A stretch of 64,000 nucleotides of DNA from Marthasterias glacialis (lineage: Eukaryota > Echinodermata > Asteroidea > Forcipulatida > Asteriidae). Shown here piece after piece: positions 9,810 through 21,800 of the stretch. Below the pieces are notes generated by a model. It ran no database searches, was not told the origin of the DNA, and worked only from the letters and a program-made list of their open reading frames with translations. The translations under genes and the position numbers were made by a program. Every line of letters starts with the position of its first letter. Within the stretch, counting starts at the first letter, position 1. The stretch lies in assembly GCA_911728455.2 (NCBI GenBank), contig OU452226.1, positions 19,547,938-19,611,937 on the forward strand, given 5' to 3'.

Positions 9810-12800
9810 CTAAGAGGCACAAGTAACTGGCTGATGAGTTAGTAAGTTCTTGTTGTAGCATTCTAAGCTGCAGAGCGGAACTCCAGTCTTGGAGCAGGAA
9901 TACCTCTTGGGATTGCTACACCCTGATGCTCCACATAAAACTACCGGCTTAGGGGGCCTGCAGAAGAACAAATTATTAACAATTTGAGAGTCACTGCTTT
10001 TCAAAGATACTACATTAAATTGTATGCTTACCATAGAGCTATATATATTAACCAGAGTGCTAACTCTTCATTCCACTATACACACTTTTTGAAGCCTCCC
10101 GGATGCAGACATGTTTGAGGCTTGTGCATGACTGCGCAACAAATGTATTTTTCTTTATTTTTGAAACTGACGCAAATGTCCATTATGCAGGTTTGAATAA
10201 AGTTGAATGTTACAACTAGAACTCTTCGATATTTGGGTTCAAAAGCTTGCATTGATCGACTTACTGTGCAGATTGTTTGTCAAGTGGGTACTGCTTTCCT
10301 GGTGGAAAGGACATGGTGATTCTGTGTATGTTGTTGACGTAGTGTATCCTGGGCGCATCAGCTCCACGTCGTAATCTTGCCTGTTTGTAATAACGATCAC
10401 CGAGAAAAAATGTGGTAAGGGAATGGCTTTTAGTTTCTAGGATGTGTAACAAAAGTGTGACAAGATGGAACATTGGAGAATGTTAATTGTCATGTAAAGG
10501 TTCGTCAAATTGTTATTAACCCATAGCGACTGCAAAGGGCCTTGTCCAAAAATGTCCTTAGCAGCAAACCAATGACCGCAAGATCTGACATACTTCACCT
10601 CAATTTAAAAGGTCAAAATACAAGTCATGTCCTGAATTGACTTTTTCCAATGTTTTTCATGTTAACATTGTGTCAACAGAACCAAATTTCTGTTTCATTT
10701 TATTTTTCTAGACATATTTACTGTACAGAATATTGAGTCAAATCATCAACAATATTGGTCATGTCCAGGTGTATGGTGATGATTAAATAGAAATGATTGG
10801 CCTCTGGAGAGATAAATGCCAACTTTTACTCTTTTTTCAATGTCATAAGAATTTCAATGGGGACATATATGTACTCCTCAGGCTGACACTGAGAAATCAA
10901 TGAGTTCACTCCAAACAAATAGGTTTGGTAATTGCGAAGCAGGTGCCATCTTTGTGAAATAAAGTGGCACTTCAAACAGATAACTGACATCTTGGCTAGA
11001 CTGACAAAACATAAAGTGTTTGTATAAATGATGATCAAATTGTAGCTAATTACCCTCATTCCTTTCAGCTTGCTGTCCTGTTTCTTCAAGAGTCTTGCTA
11101 TCGTTTGTTTCTGTAAGATAAAAGTAAAATCATGAGCAACACTTGGAAGACACTCTATATACCAATAATCATTCTAAGATCATAACATTAATGGAATTTG
11201 TTATCTGTCTTTGTGATTTGTTTAAAAAATGGCAAGCTTTTTCAGACCTCATCTTGAGTTGCCTCTATTTGAAGGTTTACGAAACTTTGAAACAAGACTG
11301 AGTACCAAAACTAGCTTTGGGTGGCCAGTTGGACTGCTATTTGGCTGTTCAGCTGGAGAGATGCCAGCCAAAAATGCCAGTGGAAAAAAAAAACTGACTT
11401 TGACTAATTTGAATTGGCTTACCAATATTCAGAAAAAAGGAAGAAAAATGAACGCATCAAGGAAAGTTATCTGATCATAGGGGTTGAGCAGTGCTAGTAG
11501 TAGTACAACTCTGTTGTTTTACGGTTCGCTTTCAAGGGGGCTGAGTTTGACTTCTCACATGACTTCCAAGGGGTGGGGGAAAATATGGACAGCCACTTTT
11601 TCAATCCCAGATGAGACCCTGCCACTCAGTCACCGCTTGAGATAAAATGGCTACAGTGTCTCGTAGAAACTGGGTTCGTCTCATAACCATTTTGTCAATG
11701 AAACTTACTTTGTGCTCTTCCACTTTCTTGTGCGCCTGTGCTCGCCTCTTCTGAGCTTTCTCAGCTTTCTTCTCCAGCATCTCTTCAGTCATCTCCAGTG
11801 GTTTGGCACCACTAGGGAGCTGCATTAGTTGCTTCTCCTCTTCAGCTGACATTCCATGTAACATTGCTCTCTGTCAAGAGGAAGTTACAATTACTTTCAA
11901 GAGTTGACAAACTACGGGATTGGTAGCCATCCCCCAAAAAAAATAAAAAATAAAAAAATTGAATAGTTTCATTCTGAAAGCTCACTGATTATAAAAAACT
12001 CACACCAGTACCAAGCAGTGTTTCCCCTGGGTATTGAACTGAGCGAGGTGGTAAAAATTAAAAGTGACAATTGAAGCAAAATTTACACAGTCTGAAATCT
12101 GACAAGAATGTAGTGCTTGCACAAATGTGTGATGATTCCATCTACAATGTTCTTGGTCTTAAATGACACAAAAAAAAAAATGTTTCGATGAGTTTTCCCT
12201 TTATGTCAAATCTCCACAGCGATGTGGTGATATTGAGGTGGTCACTGAAAGTAGCGAGGTGGGCCACCTCACGTTTGAATTGGCAGGGGAAACACAGCTA
12301 CCGATCCTCCAGAGAAATATTTAAACCTGTAATACTGTCCAAATAGCATTTGAAGACCCTAATGATCACAGTTGCTTATTTTGATTGCCCCCAATCAAAA
12401 TACTTGTAAGGCAGATATGAACATGCACATAATCCCTCACAAAACAAATCACTAAAATGTAACCACCAATTTTGATGAAATTTTCACAGGTGGTTTGTAC
12501 GGTGTGTTTATTGGAAACTTGAGGATGAGAAATAACTCACTCTTCCAAAAACCAATGATGTATCATCCTCTAACAGGAAAAAGATTACAGCAACTTGATA
12601 AAGATTATCAACTTGTCTTTCTACCTGTCTTGCTGTCAGCAAGGATGGATCCTTCACTCGTTTGATTTCACCATAAGCATCCAATTGCCCCGCCTCCAAG
12701 GCATCAAGCCACGCCTCATCCTCATCTGGATTCTCTGACCCATGCTGAGATGCTGGTGGTGTTTGATCTTAAAAAGAAAGAAAAAAACAAAACACACACA

Positions 12801-15233
12801 CAATTACGTATAGTAATTTAAAGCTTATATGGCATTTCTGTTTAATCCATCTTGCCAATATTTTACCCGTCGTGTAAACAATGAGCGCTTTGAGACCCCT
12901 GTCGGGTGTGGTAAAGCACCATATAAGAACTGCTTATCAGGTCTGATACCTCTTTCATGTCAGGCCAGGGCAATGCAGTTTTTAATTAGTAGAGGACACC
13001 TCAATTATTTAGTCGAGGGAAAAGTTAATTTGAATGGGAGACATTTGAGGATGCTAGATGGCAGACTTGTCCATTGTTCTCAGAAATGTGCACATGCTTG
13101 TAACTTTGTAAAACAATGACAATTTACCTGGTAAGTCTGCTGCCACCTGTTGTTCCAAAGTCCCCCATTGGGACATTTAAAAGGGCACCATTGAGGCAAT
13201 GACCAGGTGCACGAAGGCAATTGTCTCCATTGCCTCTGTGAAGTATAAGGCCTGTGCTTACAATTAGCTAAAGCCATTGCCAAAGCTGTCAATTTGTACA
13301 CAGCATTGTTTATCGGTTTCTCAACAAAGTGAAGACCTCTTGAAATGTTCACAGGCAATAATAAGGATGCGTTTTTAGAGCATCCATCCTTAAAAATAAA
13401 TTGTATTTTTCCCATGGGTTACCTTGCCATGGGGTAAATCTTTCTTCCTCTTCATCATCATCATCTTCTTCTTGGATGACATCCACCGGCTCATCATCGT
13501 CTTCCTCCGCCTCATGTTCAACCTCCTCAGCCTCGTCTTCAACCTCCTCTTCTTCTTCCTCTTCCTCCTCACTTGTGAAGTGTGGTGAGATAACTCTGTC
13601 ATAGCTTTGCATAAAAAACAACAACAATTGAACATTACATGTTCTTGTAAAACCCTTTGCAATAGGTAATTTTAAAGAAAAGAAATTTGAGTTTCAATAA
13701 TAACTTCAGGCCTGATAATTCTTTCTGTAAGGGCAAGGCTGTTTTCATCTTTTAACTCTTACTCCTTAGGCCCAAAGATGACCCCAATCCTCCACTCTCA
13801 TGTCACTCCACACCAAAATGTTTTGACTTGGATGAGATTGGTATGCCTGGCGCAGTGATAAGCAATGGACCTTTCCCATGAAATATGCTAATTACATTCA
13901 CGCATGCGTACAGACCCTGTTGCTTGGCAAACGCCTTAGAAATGTGCACAAAGCAGACGAACAAAGGGCATTCGCGTCACGCTTCCATCAGTCCCATGCA
14001 AAATTTTGCCAACTAAAATGTAAGTGATCACGCAGGATGTCCAATTTACATATTTCCTGGGAAAGGTCTATTGTTATTTGGGCCTACAGTCCTCTATCCT
14101 CTGCAATCAGGGCAACTTCCTGAAGAAGATTTGGGAGGGTAAGGGTTAAAGGGCACCTCTTATGAGGGAAATTTAAATTCTTACTCAAACATTTCAAGGG
14201 GCACCAAGGCTATGACGAGAGGCATGGAGGCATTTGCCCCAAGACTCCTTTTAGGGTACAGCACAGCCCTTGATTTGTATACCTTTTAGTCCCTAGTGTC
14301 TGGCCACCAATCTTGATCTTCAGTTTGAGCTGTGGCTTGCCGGAGGAGTCACTCATCACAGCCTCAGATGATAGGATTGGTTCTGGGCTGTGAAGCGGAC
14401 TGTAGTCGCCCCTTGACCTCTTGTGCTTGTGTTTCTTGTGCTTGTGCTTCTTGTGTTTCTTGTAAGGACTGCTCGAAGAATCTACTCATAAAAGTACAAA
14501 GTCCATGTATTAAGACAAAATATCATTTTATCCTTTATCATGTTTATAGGCAAGTACGTGTTTTGAGGCTGGTCACACTAATTGTAAGATTTAAAAGTCT
14601 GAACACATAATTTACATTGAGAACCACATACAGTGTAATTCAAACATGTCAAATTGGTAATTTGTTTAGTAACAGTAGGTAGGGTGCTTAGATGTACCAC
14701 AACAGTCTTTGATTAGGTACATGTAGGTACCACGGTCATGGAGAAAGAAAATACGTGTACCACGTTTAGGTTTGCTGCATCCAAACAGCCCAATTATAAC
14801 CTGGCCTGTGACCAATTATAGTTAGACCCGCGGACTAACTATACTAGTTGGGCCAATTCTATAGATAGGGCAGAACATTTTGACAAACAAAGTTAACTTT
14901 AAAAGTTCAATATTTCACTCACAATCTTGTACAAACATGACAAAAAGATACGCTTCTGAATAAAAATAGTTTTTTGTATTTGTATATTGTAAACCAAATC
15001 ATGAAGGGAAGATCTTTATTAAATTATATTAATGAAAATGCTGACGGTTTGAATATCTGCACTCTAGTATTGGCATCCTACCTACCATTTATCAACACAC
15101 ACTGAGTGAGAACTGATACAAAAATGACCAATCACTAATCACACCGAAATTAGTCAATACCTTTTGTATTGTCTTCCTCCACCATGTCCATTTGCGTTCC
15201 CCCGGAATGATCCTCTTCTCTCCTCCTTCCCAT
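9810..15233 (-). CDS. INO80B: INO80 complex subunit B (PAPA-1 / zf-HIT), 8 exons, 359 aa
   Basis: INO80B is a nuclear subunit of the INO80 ATP-dependent chromatin remodeller. Minus-strand exons in order: 15161-15233, 14283-14481, 13423-13604, 12625-12767, 11709-11870, 11054-11110, 10265-10380, 9810-9957. They sum to 1080 bases and every splice phase matches. Residues about 25-50 form a Lys/His-rich tract (YKKHKKHKHKKHKHKR), followed by KPQLKLKIKIGGQTLGTK, a family signature. Residues about 99-146 are an acidic Glu/Asp run. The PAPA-1 region (about 165-272) has WLDALEAGQLDAYGEIK, LLTARQ and MTEEMLEKKAEKAQKRR. After MSFPPG comes the zf-HIT finger, residues 311-359, with cysteines in CGASGC, YSC, PLC and LECYNKN. 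Human INO80B is 356 aa, so the length agrees. The start codon is the first ATG in the divergent promoter. The gene appears intact. Confidence 0.94.
13863..14073. mobile_element. 211-bp MITE with 25-bp inverted ends
   Basis: Left end CAATGGACCTTTCCCATG continues to AAATATG; the right end is its complement with two mismatches (CATATTTCCTGGGAAAGG onward). It lies in INO80B intron 2. No ORF. Confidence 0.75.
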
Positions 15234-15849
15234 CTCACTTTTTTAAGTAATCAAGACTTGTCTTAAAAACAAACAGATTGAATTGGTTGATGGCAGCACA
15301 TACAACGTCAGCACCTACAGCAGGTTAGCACTAGCACTAGCAGTTATGTCTATTGCTAGTGAGTGTACTAGTACGTAGCAGCAAGCAGAACTATAGAACT
15401 TTATAGTGCATTTCTCGAGTCCTGGAGAATTTCGGTGTGTGTGTTTTTTCTTTTCTGTCTGCTGCTGCGATGAGCGCAGACCTGCTGCCTTACCTTTAAA
15501 CTCCTGACCTTTGACATCAAAATCCAATTTTTTTGTTTATAAATTTGCACATAATTTAGTGATTTGTTTCAATTTAAAAATGATAATAAACACTTTTTTT
15601 CTAAATTATTCTCTCCATGATTTTAAATATAAATTTGAACATTGTTCTTTTGATGTATTTTAGAGGCATTCTTCAGCATTTCTAAAAAGCAAATTCACGT
15701 TTAGTTGTACGAGGTTCATTTCTGGATGGGAAAATGGCCGAAAAATTTGATAAGTACGAAGATCGTCGAGAGAGGCGATAGCAATTCCGTGTGCAAATCA
15801 TGAATTTCTTCCAAACTTTAGCTCAGTGACTACTTCCATTTAGTGAAAC
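15234..15849. promoter_or_regulatory. Divergent promoter between INO80B and rabaptin
   Basis: The two start codons point away from each other with 616 bp between them, so the genes probably share a bidirectional promoter. Seen here: AAAATGGCCGA at 15731-15741 (YY1-like), CTAG-rich repeats around 15332-15376, and no TATA box in a convincing place. The rabaptin side carries a short upstream ORF (15734-15781). Confidence 0.55.
15734..15781 (+). other. Upstream ORF of 15 codons before rabaptin
   Basis: ATGGCCGAAAAATTTGAT runs to TAG at 15779-15781, 68 bp before the rabaptin start. If transcription begins upstream of it, this uORF could lower translation of rabaptin. Whether it is in the mRNA is not known. 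Confidence 0.35.
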
Positions 15850-18800
15850 ATGGAGAACCAGGTCAACAGTGTTCACCGTGCGGCTGGCTTAAATATAGAA
15901 GGTATGTAAGCGTTTAGTTGTTGTGGTTAAATTGTTATAAAAACACAGCGTTGAACTACACTATGTCAAGTGAGTGCAGAGTGGTGAGTGCACATCGTTC
16001 ATGCATGTCATGTAATGTGTGTGCAAAGCAAACACTGAAACAGTCATTTGTCCGTGCAGTAGTGTGATTGGTGTTAAAGACGTGGGCGTGGTTGAATAAC
16101 GGGAAAAGGTGCCCAATCCAACCATCACTGTACTTTCTTACCCATTTTGACCCCCAAAATAGGGAAAGTTGTCTGAATCTCACCACCACTTTCTTTTGGC
16201 CCTGGTTCATACTAAAATTAGTAATACTATGACCTTTGCATATGACGTTGAGTATCACGTTCAAAATGGCGATTCTAAAAATCATCGATTTGGAGGACCG
16301 AAAATGATCGTGAGTACAATTTAATGCATTTTATTTTATCTTAAATACTTGGAGAAGTCAGTAGGCGATTTTCAAGCAATTCTGTTTCGAGTCTCTGTCG
16401 TAATTTCGACAATTTTATAACTGATTCATAAAAAATCCGCTTCGCCACACATCCAAATATATCACGGACTGGGGCGCTAGTACGACTGATGACATCTAAA
16501 TCTCAAAAAGGAGTACAGCGCCCCAGTTACTGGGTCTACTTTCATATAGACGTCGCGTGACTGCGAATGTGGAGCAAAATTGGCATCACTCTCAGAAATT
16601 TGCAGCGAATTTTGCAATAGGTTCAACACATTTTAACATGAGTGAATGAATTGTTTGTCGGAATTTGTGACATCATAAATAAAAACAAGAATGTTTGTCA
16701 TATATTGAGTGAAAATGTTTCAGTCAGATGGATTCAAGTCACTTCGTACCTTGGTCATTTCGTACCTTGGTTAGTTTGTACCGTCATTGTAAGTTTATTA
16801 ACCCCTCCTTGTGACAAAGTTTATCCGATGTTTCTATGCAATAAGGAAGTGATATAAGGAACATGACTACTTTTGCCTCCATAATTTTTTCTCAGAAAGC
16901 TAAGCTAGGCACGTGATGGATCGTCATGAATTAATTGTGAATAAAAGTAGCGTAAATTGTAAGTTTTGCATAAAGCAACGCTCCGATAAGGCTTTGATTG
17001 AGTTACAGTGGGTCATTAACGAGGCGGCGGTGTGTCATTACTGTGGCCTTGTGACTTTGGCGGCATGTGCCTCCTGTAATGACATGTACAAGGCATAATT
17101 TCTTCAGAATTCCAGAGTCCATTGTAAAAAGCGAATTGAGACTTACATTTTTTTGCAAAAATTGTTCCCTCAATGATCGCTTGGTCATTGCCGGCAAATC
17201 TGGAGTACATTAGATTCGTGATGCAATAACTTCTTTTGTTGGAATTTCATGAAAAATCTCGTGGCTGAAATACTGACTCATTCGAATGTCATCGGGACCA
17301 TGATGGTTGCTGTTGCGCATGCACGTTGTTAAAGCTGTTAAGCGTGGAATAGGGCACTGTAAGCACTTAATGCGCCCTGTAAAGCGCGTACTCCTATGGG
17401 CCGCGTCAGGGCGTAGCGCAGAATTCTATGGTAATTCATAGCTATTATTAGAGTTTGTAAAACTACATCATGGACACACAAACAAAATCAATGCAAAGCA
17501 CTATTTTGCAAGTACGTAAATGTCTTTTTAATAATAACAGGAGAATTTAGGTAAGGGTGAACATTATAGAGTCAAACTTTGTAATCGTTTTTCATGTTTA
17601 CCTCATCTTATACTTTTGTTACCTGATTTAGAAGTTTTTATAAGTTAAATTCATTGTTGGCCCTTCACACAAGTAAAAAATGTTGACTGGCTCTGCAGAC
17701 TTCAAACGGAAGTTAAGAATACACTATTAACTAGTAAACTTGCGGGTACAACCATGTGTTTGAATCTCTTTTGGGAGGAGTGTTGGCTCTGAAAAGAGCC
17801 GGAGTGGTCTCGACGTTTCGATCAGTATAGGCTACTCTGATCGTCTTCAGGAGAATGCTTAGTTTCCTACATCATGCAAAGCTTCAAACATCACCTACAA
17901 ATGGAAGTGTTTTGACTCGCCTGTCAGCCTGTCACTGTTTTCATTCCCATTTGGCAAGTAGGACAACTGCAAAGCCTGAACTCTGTACGCCTATAGCATA
18001 CATGTACAGGAGAAATTGCCAATGGGGGATAAACAAGGAAGTGTTTGTAGATTCCTTGTATGACTTTGACTTTTTTTGTTTTGGTTTTTTTTTTTGGTTT
18101 TGCTTCCTTAAGTATCAAGCAATACCGCAAGATCTAACGGATGTTGGACTGTGTTCAAGAAGTGTTGCTTTAAACTTTGTTTAGTTTAATAGTCTGAACA
18201 TTATATACATGTACACAGGCCATGAACTTCACTCTTGAAGGGGCAGGGTAATTTTCACCTGTTAAGGGACAACTTCAATGAGGAAAATGTAAACTTTGCA
18301 AAGACTAAAAGCACTACAGCAAAAGCACAGGGCACCATAGCAATTGCTGTGGATGCAATTGGTTAATTTAAGGCCTGTGTATGTGTAAGCTGTACATAAT
18401 TTCATTAGATTGTCTTGCATTACGGAGGGTGTCAAATGAAAAGAAAATGGAAGGATTTAAAGACTCGTTTAAAACCAGAGTAAATACGCAAACTACTTCT
18501 TCTTTTTGTTTGTTTATTTCACACCTTGCCAGAGGACCTTCTTTATACATGTTCTATGGCTTTGTCCTTTGGGTTTATTTGTTTGTTCTTACTGCTCCTT
18601 AAGTTCCTCAGCTTGTTCCTGTGTTTTAGTTTTTCTCCATGTTTACATTTTACCTTTGAGGAAGAATATTTTTAGATTTAAAATTGGAAATGGATTTGAA
18701 ACTTGGATTTAACTAGTTGAAACCGGATGATGTGAATACACGCAAATGTTTCCCCTGACTGGAAACAGGTCGTCTAGCGGCGCCTTTATGTAATTTCGGA

Positions 18801-21800
18801 CCAATGGAGTGAAGGTCGCCTGGTCATTCAACTTTGGAGCGTGCGCAGACCATAAACACGCTGTCTAACACTTCGTTTCACCCTCACAAGGACAAAAAAA
18901 AGGTTGTGATTTTACTCGCATTTTTAGGCCATTCAAAGACGATTTTTGTGTAATCCCCGATTATAGACCTTTGGACTTTTGTTCCAAGAAGGGGATTCCA
19001 TGTTTTCACTTACAAGATCACTTAATTTTGTGAAGTTTTCACATGTTGCTTATTGACCCAAATTCACCTACATGTACGTCATCACCCAATGATTAATTTG
19101 GTTGTGCAGCTTTAGCAGTCATGTTCTCTGTGTGTTACTATACAATGCAAATTTTAGGTGACTCATGCGCGATTAGACGCGCACCATACATGTATCTTTA
19201 TATGTAATTTGACAGTAGCCATGTGTGCAGTCTGTGCTAAGGGGTCAATACATGTGTGTTTTTTTTTTAAATTGGAATGTACTCTTCCAAAACCAATGAT
19301 TTACTATCCCTTTAAATCAGCCAAAATTTAACTCAAGGTATTTTACACCAGAACAAGAGGAGGCTGCCACTACTTTTTCAATTTTGAACAATCACGCCAC
19401 AGCATTCTCCTGTTCCAAACATCGAGACTTATCTCACATCTGGTTTTACTCAAAACCAAAGATTATAGAGCCCAAAGGCACAAGATGGGGAACTTGGGCT
19501 CTATCTATTGTTTAAATATGAAATATAAGCATGGGCGCCATTTCAGCTAGCGTATTTCATGAAGAGTATTGCATCATTGGCTTCCAAAAACTTCTTTCAC
19601 TTCCTGCACCTTGTAAAGCCTCAAATCTTACTGATCTCACTCCTGTTACTTTCAAACTTCTGTCGGCCCAGAATTTGTCAGGATTTTTCCTTGATTCAAA
19701 ATAGATTTCTTGTTGCCTTAAATTGTAGTAACACAACATTACACAACGCACGGTATCTATGGCTTTACGTCCCATCCGAAGGACAAGTGTCTTGCTTAAG
19801 GACACAAGTGCCAAGATCGGGACTCCCACTCTGCAAATTTTTATTTTTTATTTTTTTCTCTATTCCATTTAAGATGATGTCAACGCACTCCGGCAACGTG
19901 TGGAAGAATTGGAGACTAACCTCCGCAGTGTCCTACAGGAGAGGAGGACCCAAGAGGCAGACTTTGCCCAGAAGAGGGCAAAGTTCAAGGAAATATTCCT
20001 GACGAGAGAAGGTACATGTAGCTTTCAGTAAACAAACTGAACAATTCTGATCCACGGGGTCTCTTCTAGGATTGAGAAAGTAGCCATCCACATTTTCTCC
20101 CTCAGATTATGTGACAGTCTATGGCTTGCCCATTAAACTGCTAAACATGGCGGAGATTGCTGTGCTGTTTGTACTTCCAAGTTTATATACATGTGGGACA
20201 TGCCGACCCGAAGCCCTCATGCCAGAATTTTCCCTTAAATCGTCATTTTTATTAGTCTTCCCTCAATCCTCTGACAATTTACGGCATTTTTTTCAGACAC
20301 TGCATTGTCCACACACTGCCAACTTTGTGTATGCAAAGTGAGTCTATCTCACACTGGCTTTTGGTCAGACTACTATTTATTATTATTTTCCGGTCATCAA
20401 AGATGACCTCAAAAGCCACAAGAATCTTGTAAACAAACGCGTTTGCTTTGCAGTAGAAATGTCAGGGAAACCCTCTTTTCTTCATGGATTAGTGTTCTGG
20501 GGCCATCCATGTGAACAACTCATTCTGGTACACAACAGCAGAAGTGTTCTGCTCAAGGACACAAGCATCATGGTTGGCCAGGCCGGAATTTAAACCCATA
20601 TTTTTTCTAAAAAAAAATACTTTTATACAGTGCACTAGGCTGCTTGACCACAAAGCTCAACATCTTCCTTGATTTTGATGTTTAACTTCATGAAAACTTA
20701 GATGGGTAAGATAAAGTAAAATAGTAAACAGGAATATTTGCACCCACTTGACTTTACTTCTTCTCCCGAACCCACCCAACTACAGAGGAGTTGATCAAAG
20801 AGGCAGAGAGGATGCGAAGTGAGCGGGATGCCATGCAGGCGGAGATGGAGGAGCTGAAGACGGTAGCTGTGATGGCAGAGACAACATACAAGGAGGAGAT
20901 GGAGGAGGTCAGGACAACGTGGAAGGCTGAAGTGGGCACCATGCAAGCTATCCTCAGAGGTAAGTATGAGGTTGACTAGACTGGTCCCTCAGGAAGTTTG
21001 ACACACATTTTCACCCGTAAAACCGTGACTTTGTGAGCTTCAAGTGTTCTTTTATCTGAAGATGAGTACTGTTGTATTAACCTGAGTTTGTAAAATAATT
21101 ACGTTTCAGTTTTACCATGAGAACAATACACCGATCCAGTAGGCCAAGCCCCTTGACAAATTGACCAATCACAATGCCTGATTTAAGGTCCGACAAATTA
21201 CCACCATTTTGTCCGACATAACTTTTTATTTTGTGTATTGTTTACTACACACTTTTTGTTGATTTTACTTTTGTTTCGTATGTACAGGGCAAGTCTTTTA
21301 CAAACCCGAGTTTTATCCTTAACCATGGTCAGGCAGTGTTTATATTTTAATTGTAAGTCTGACTCTCGATACCCTGACAAGAGAGGAAATGTACATTTTT
21401 GGCCTTTTCCAAAACCAAAGTCCAACGGAGAGAAGTGCTTTCGGTGAACATGCAACACACGGCGTGTGTATGTACCATGATGCCAGGCTTCCCACATACA
21501 ATGTACATGTACATGTACATCCATCATGCGGCGATCGTGACACGTTGTGTGTGGTTGCTTGGTCGTTGCTATGGTGGGCGTGGCCTACTGGATCGGTGTA
21601 TTATTTCATGATCTTTTTCATTAATCCATGAAGAGTTTCAGATGTAATGTGCATAGTGAAAGTAGTTCCGGTCGGCTATGCCATGATTCATTGGTACGAA
21701 TGCTATAGGAAGTTGATATTCAAAAAGCTCTTGTCGGGGGCTCATCTGGATGAGCACATCCAGATCGACCCGGGCCAAGCTAATGGAACACACTCATTTG

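Noticed and set aside
13401..13662. Poly-Ser, poly-Arg/Lys and poly-Glu frames at the same place
   Set aside because: Only the minus-strand Glu/Asp-rich frame is real (INO80B exon 3); the others are other-frame readings of the same acidic tract.
16266..16310. Alternative first exon of rabaptin with ATGGCG start and GTGAGT donor
   Set aside because: The frame reaches a stop after 13 codons before the donor, and the donor phase does not match exon 2. It could only be a non-coding first exon.
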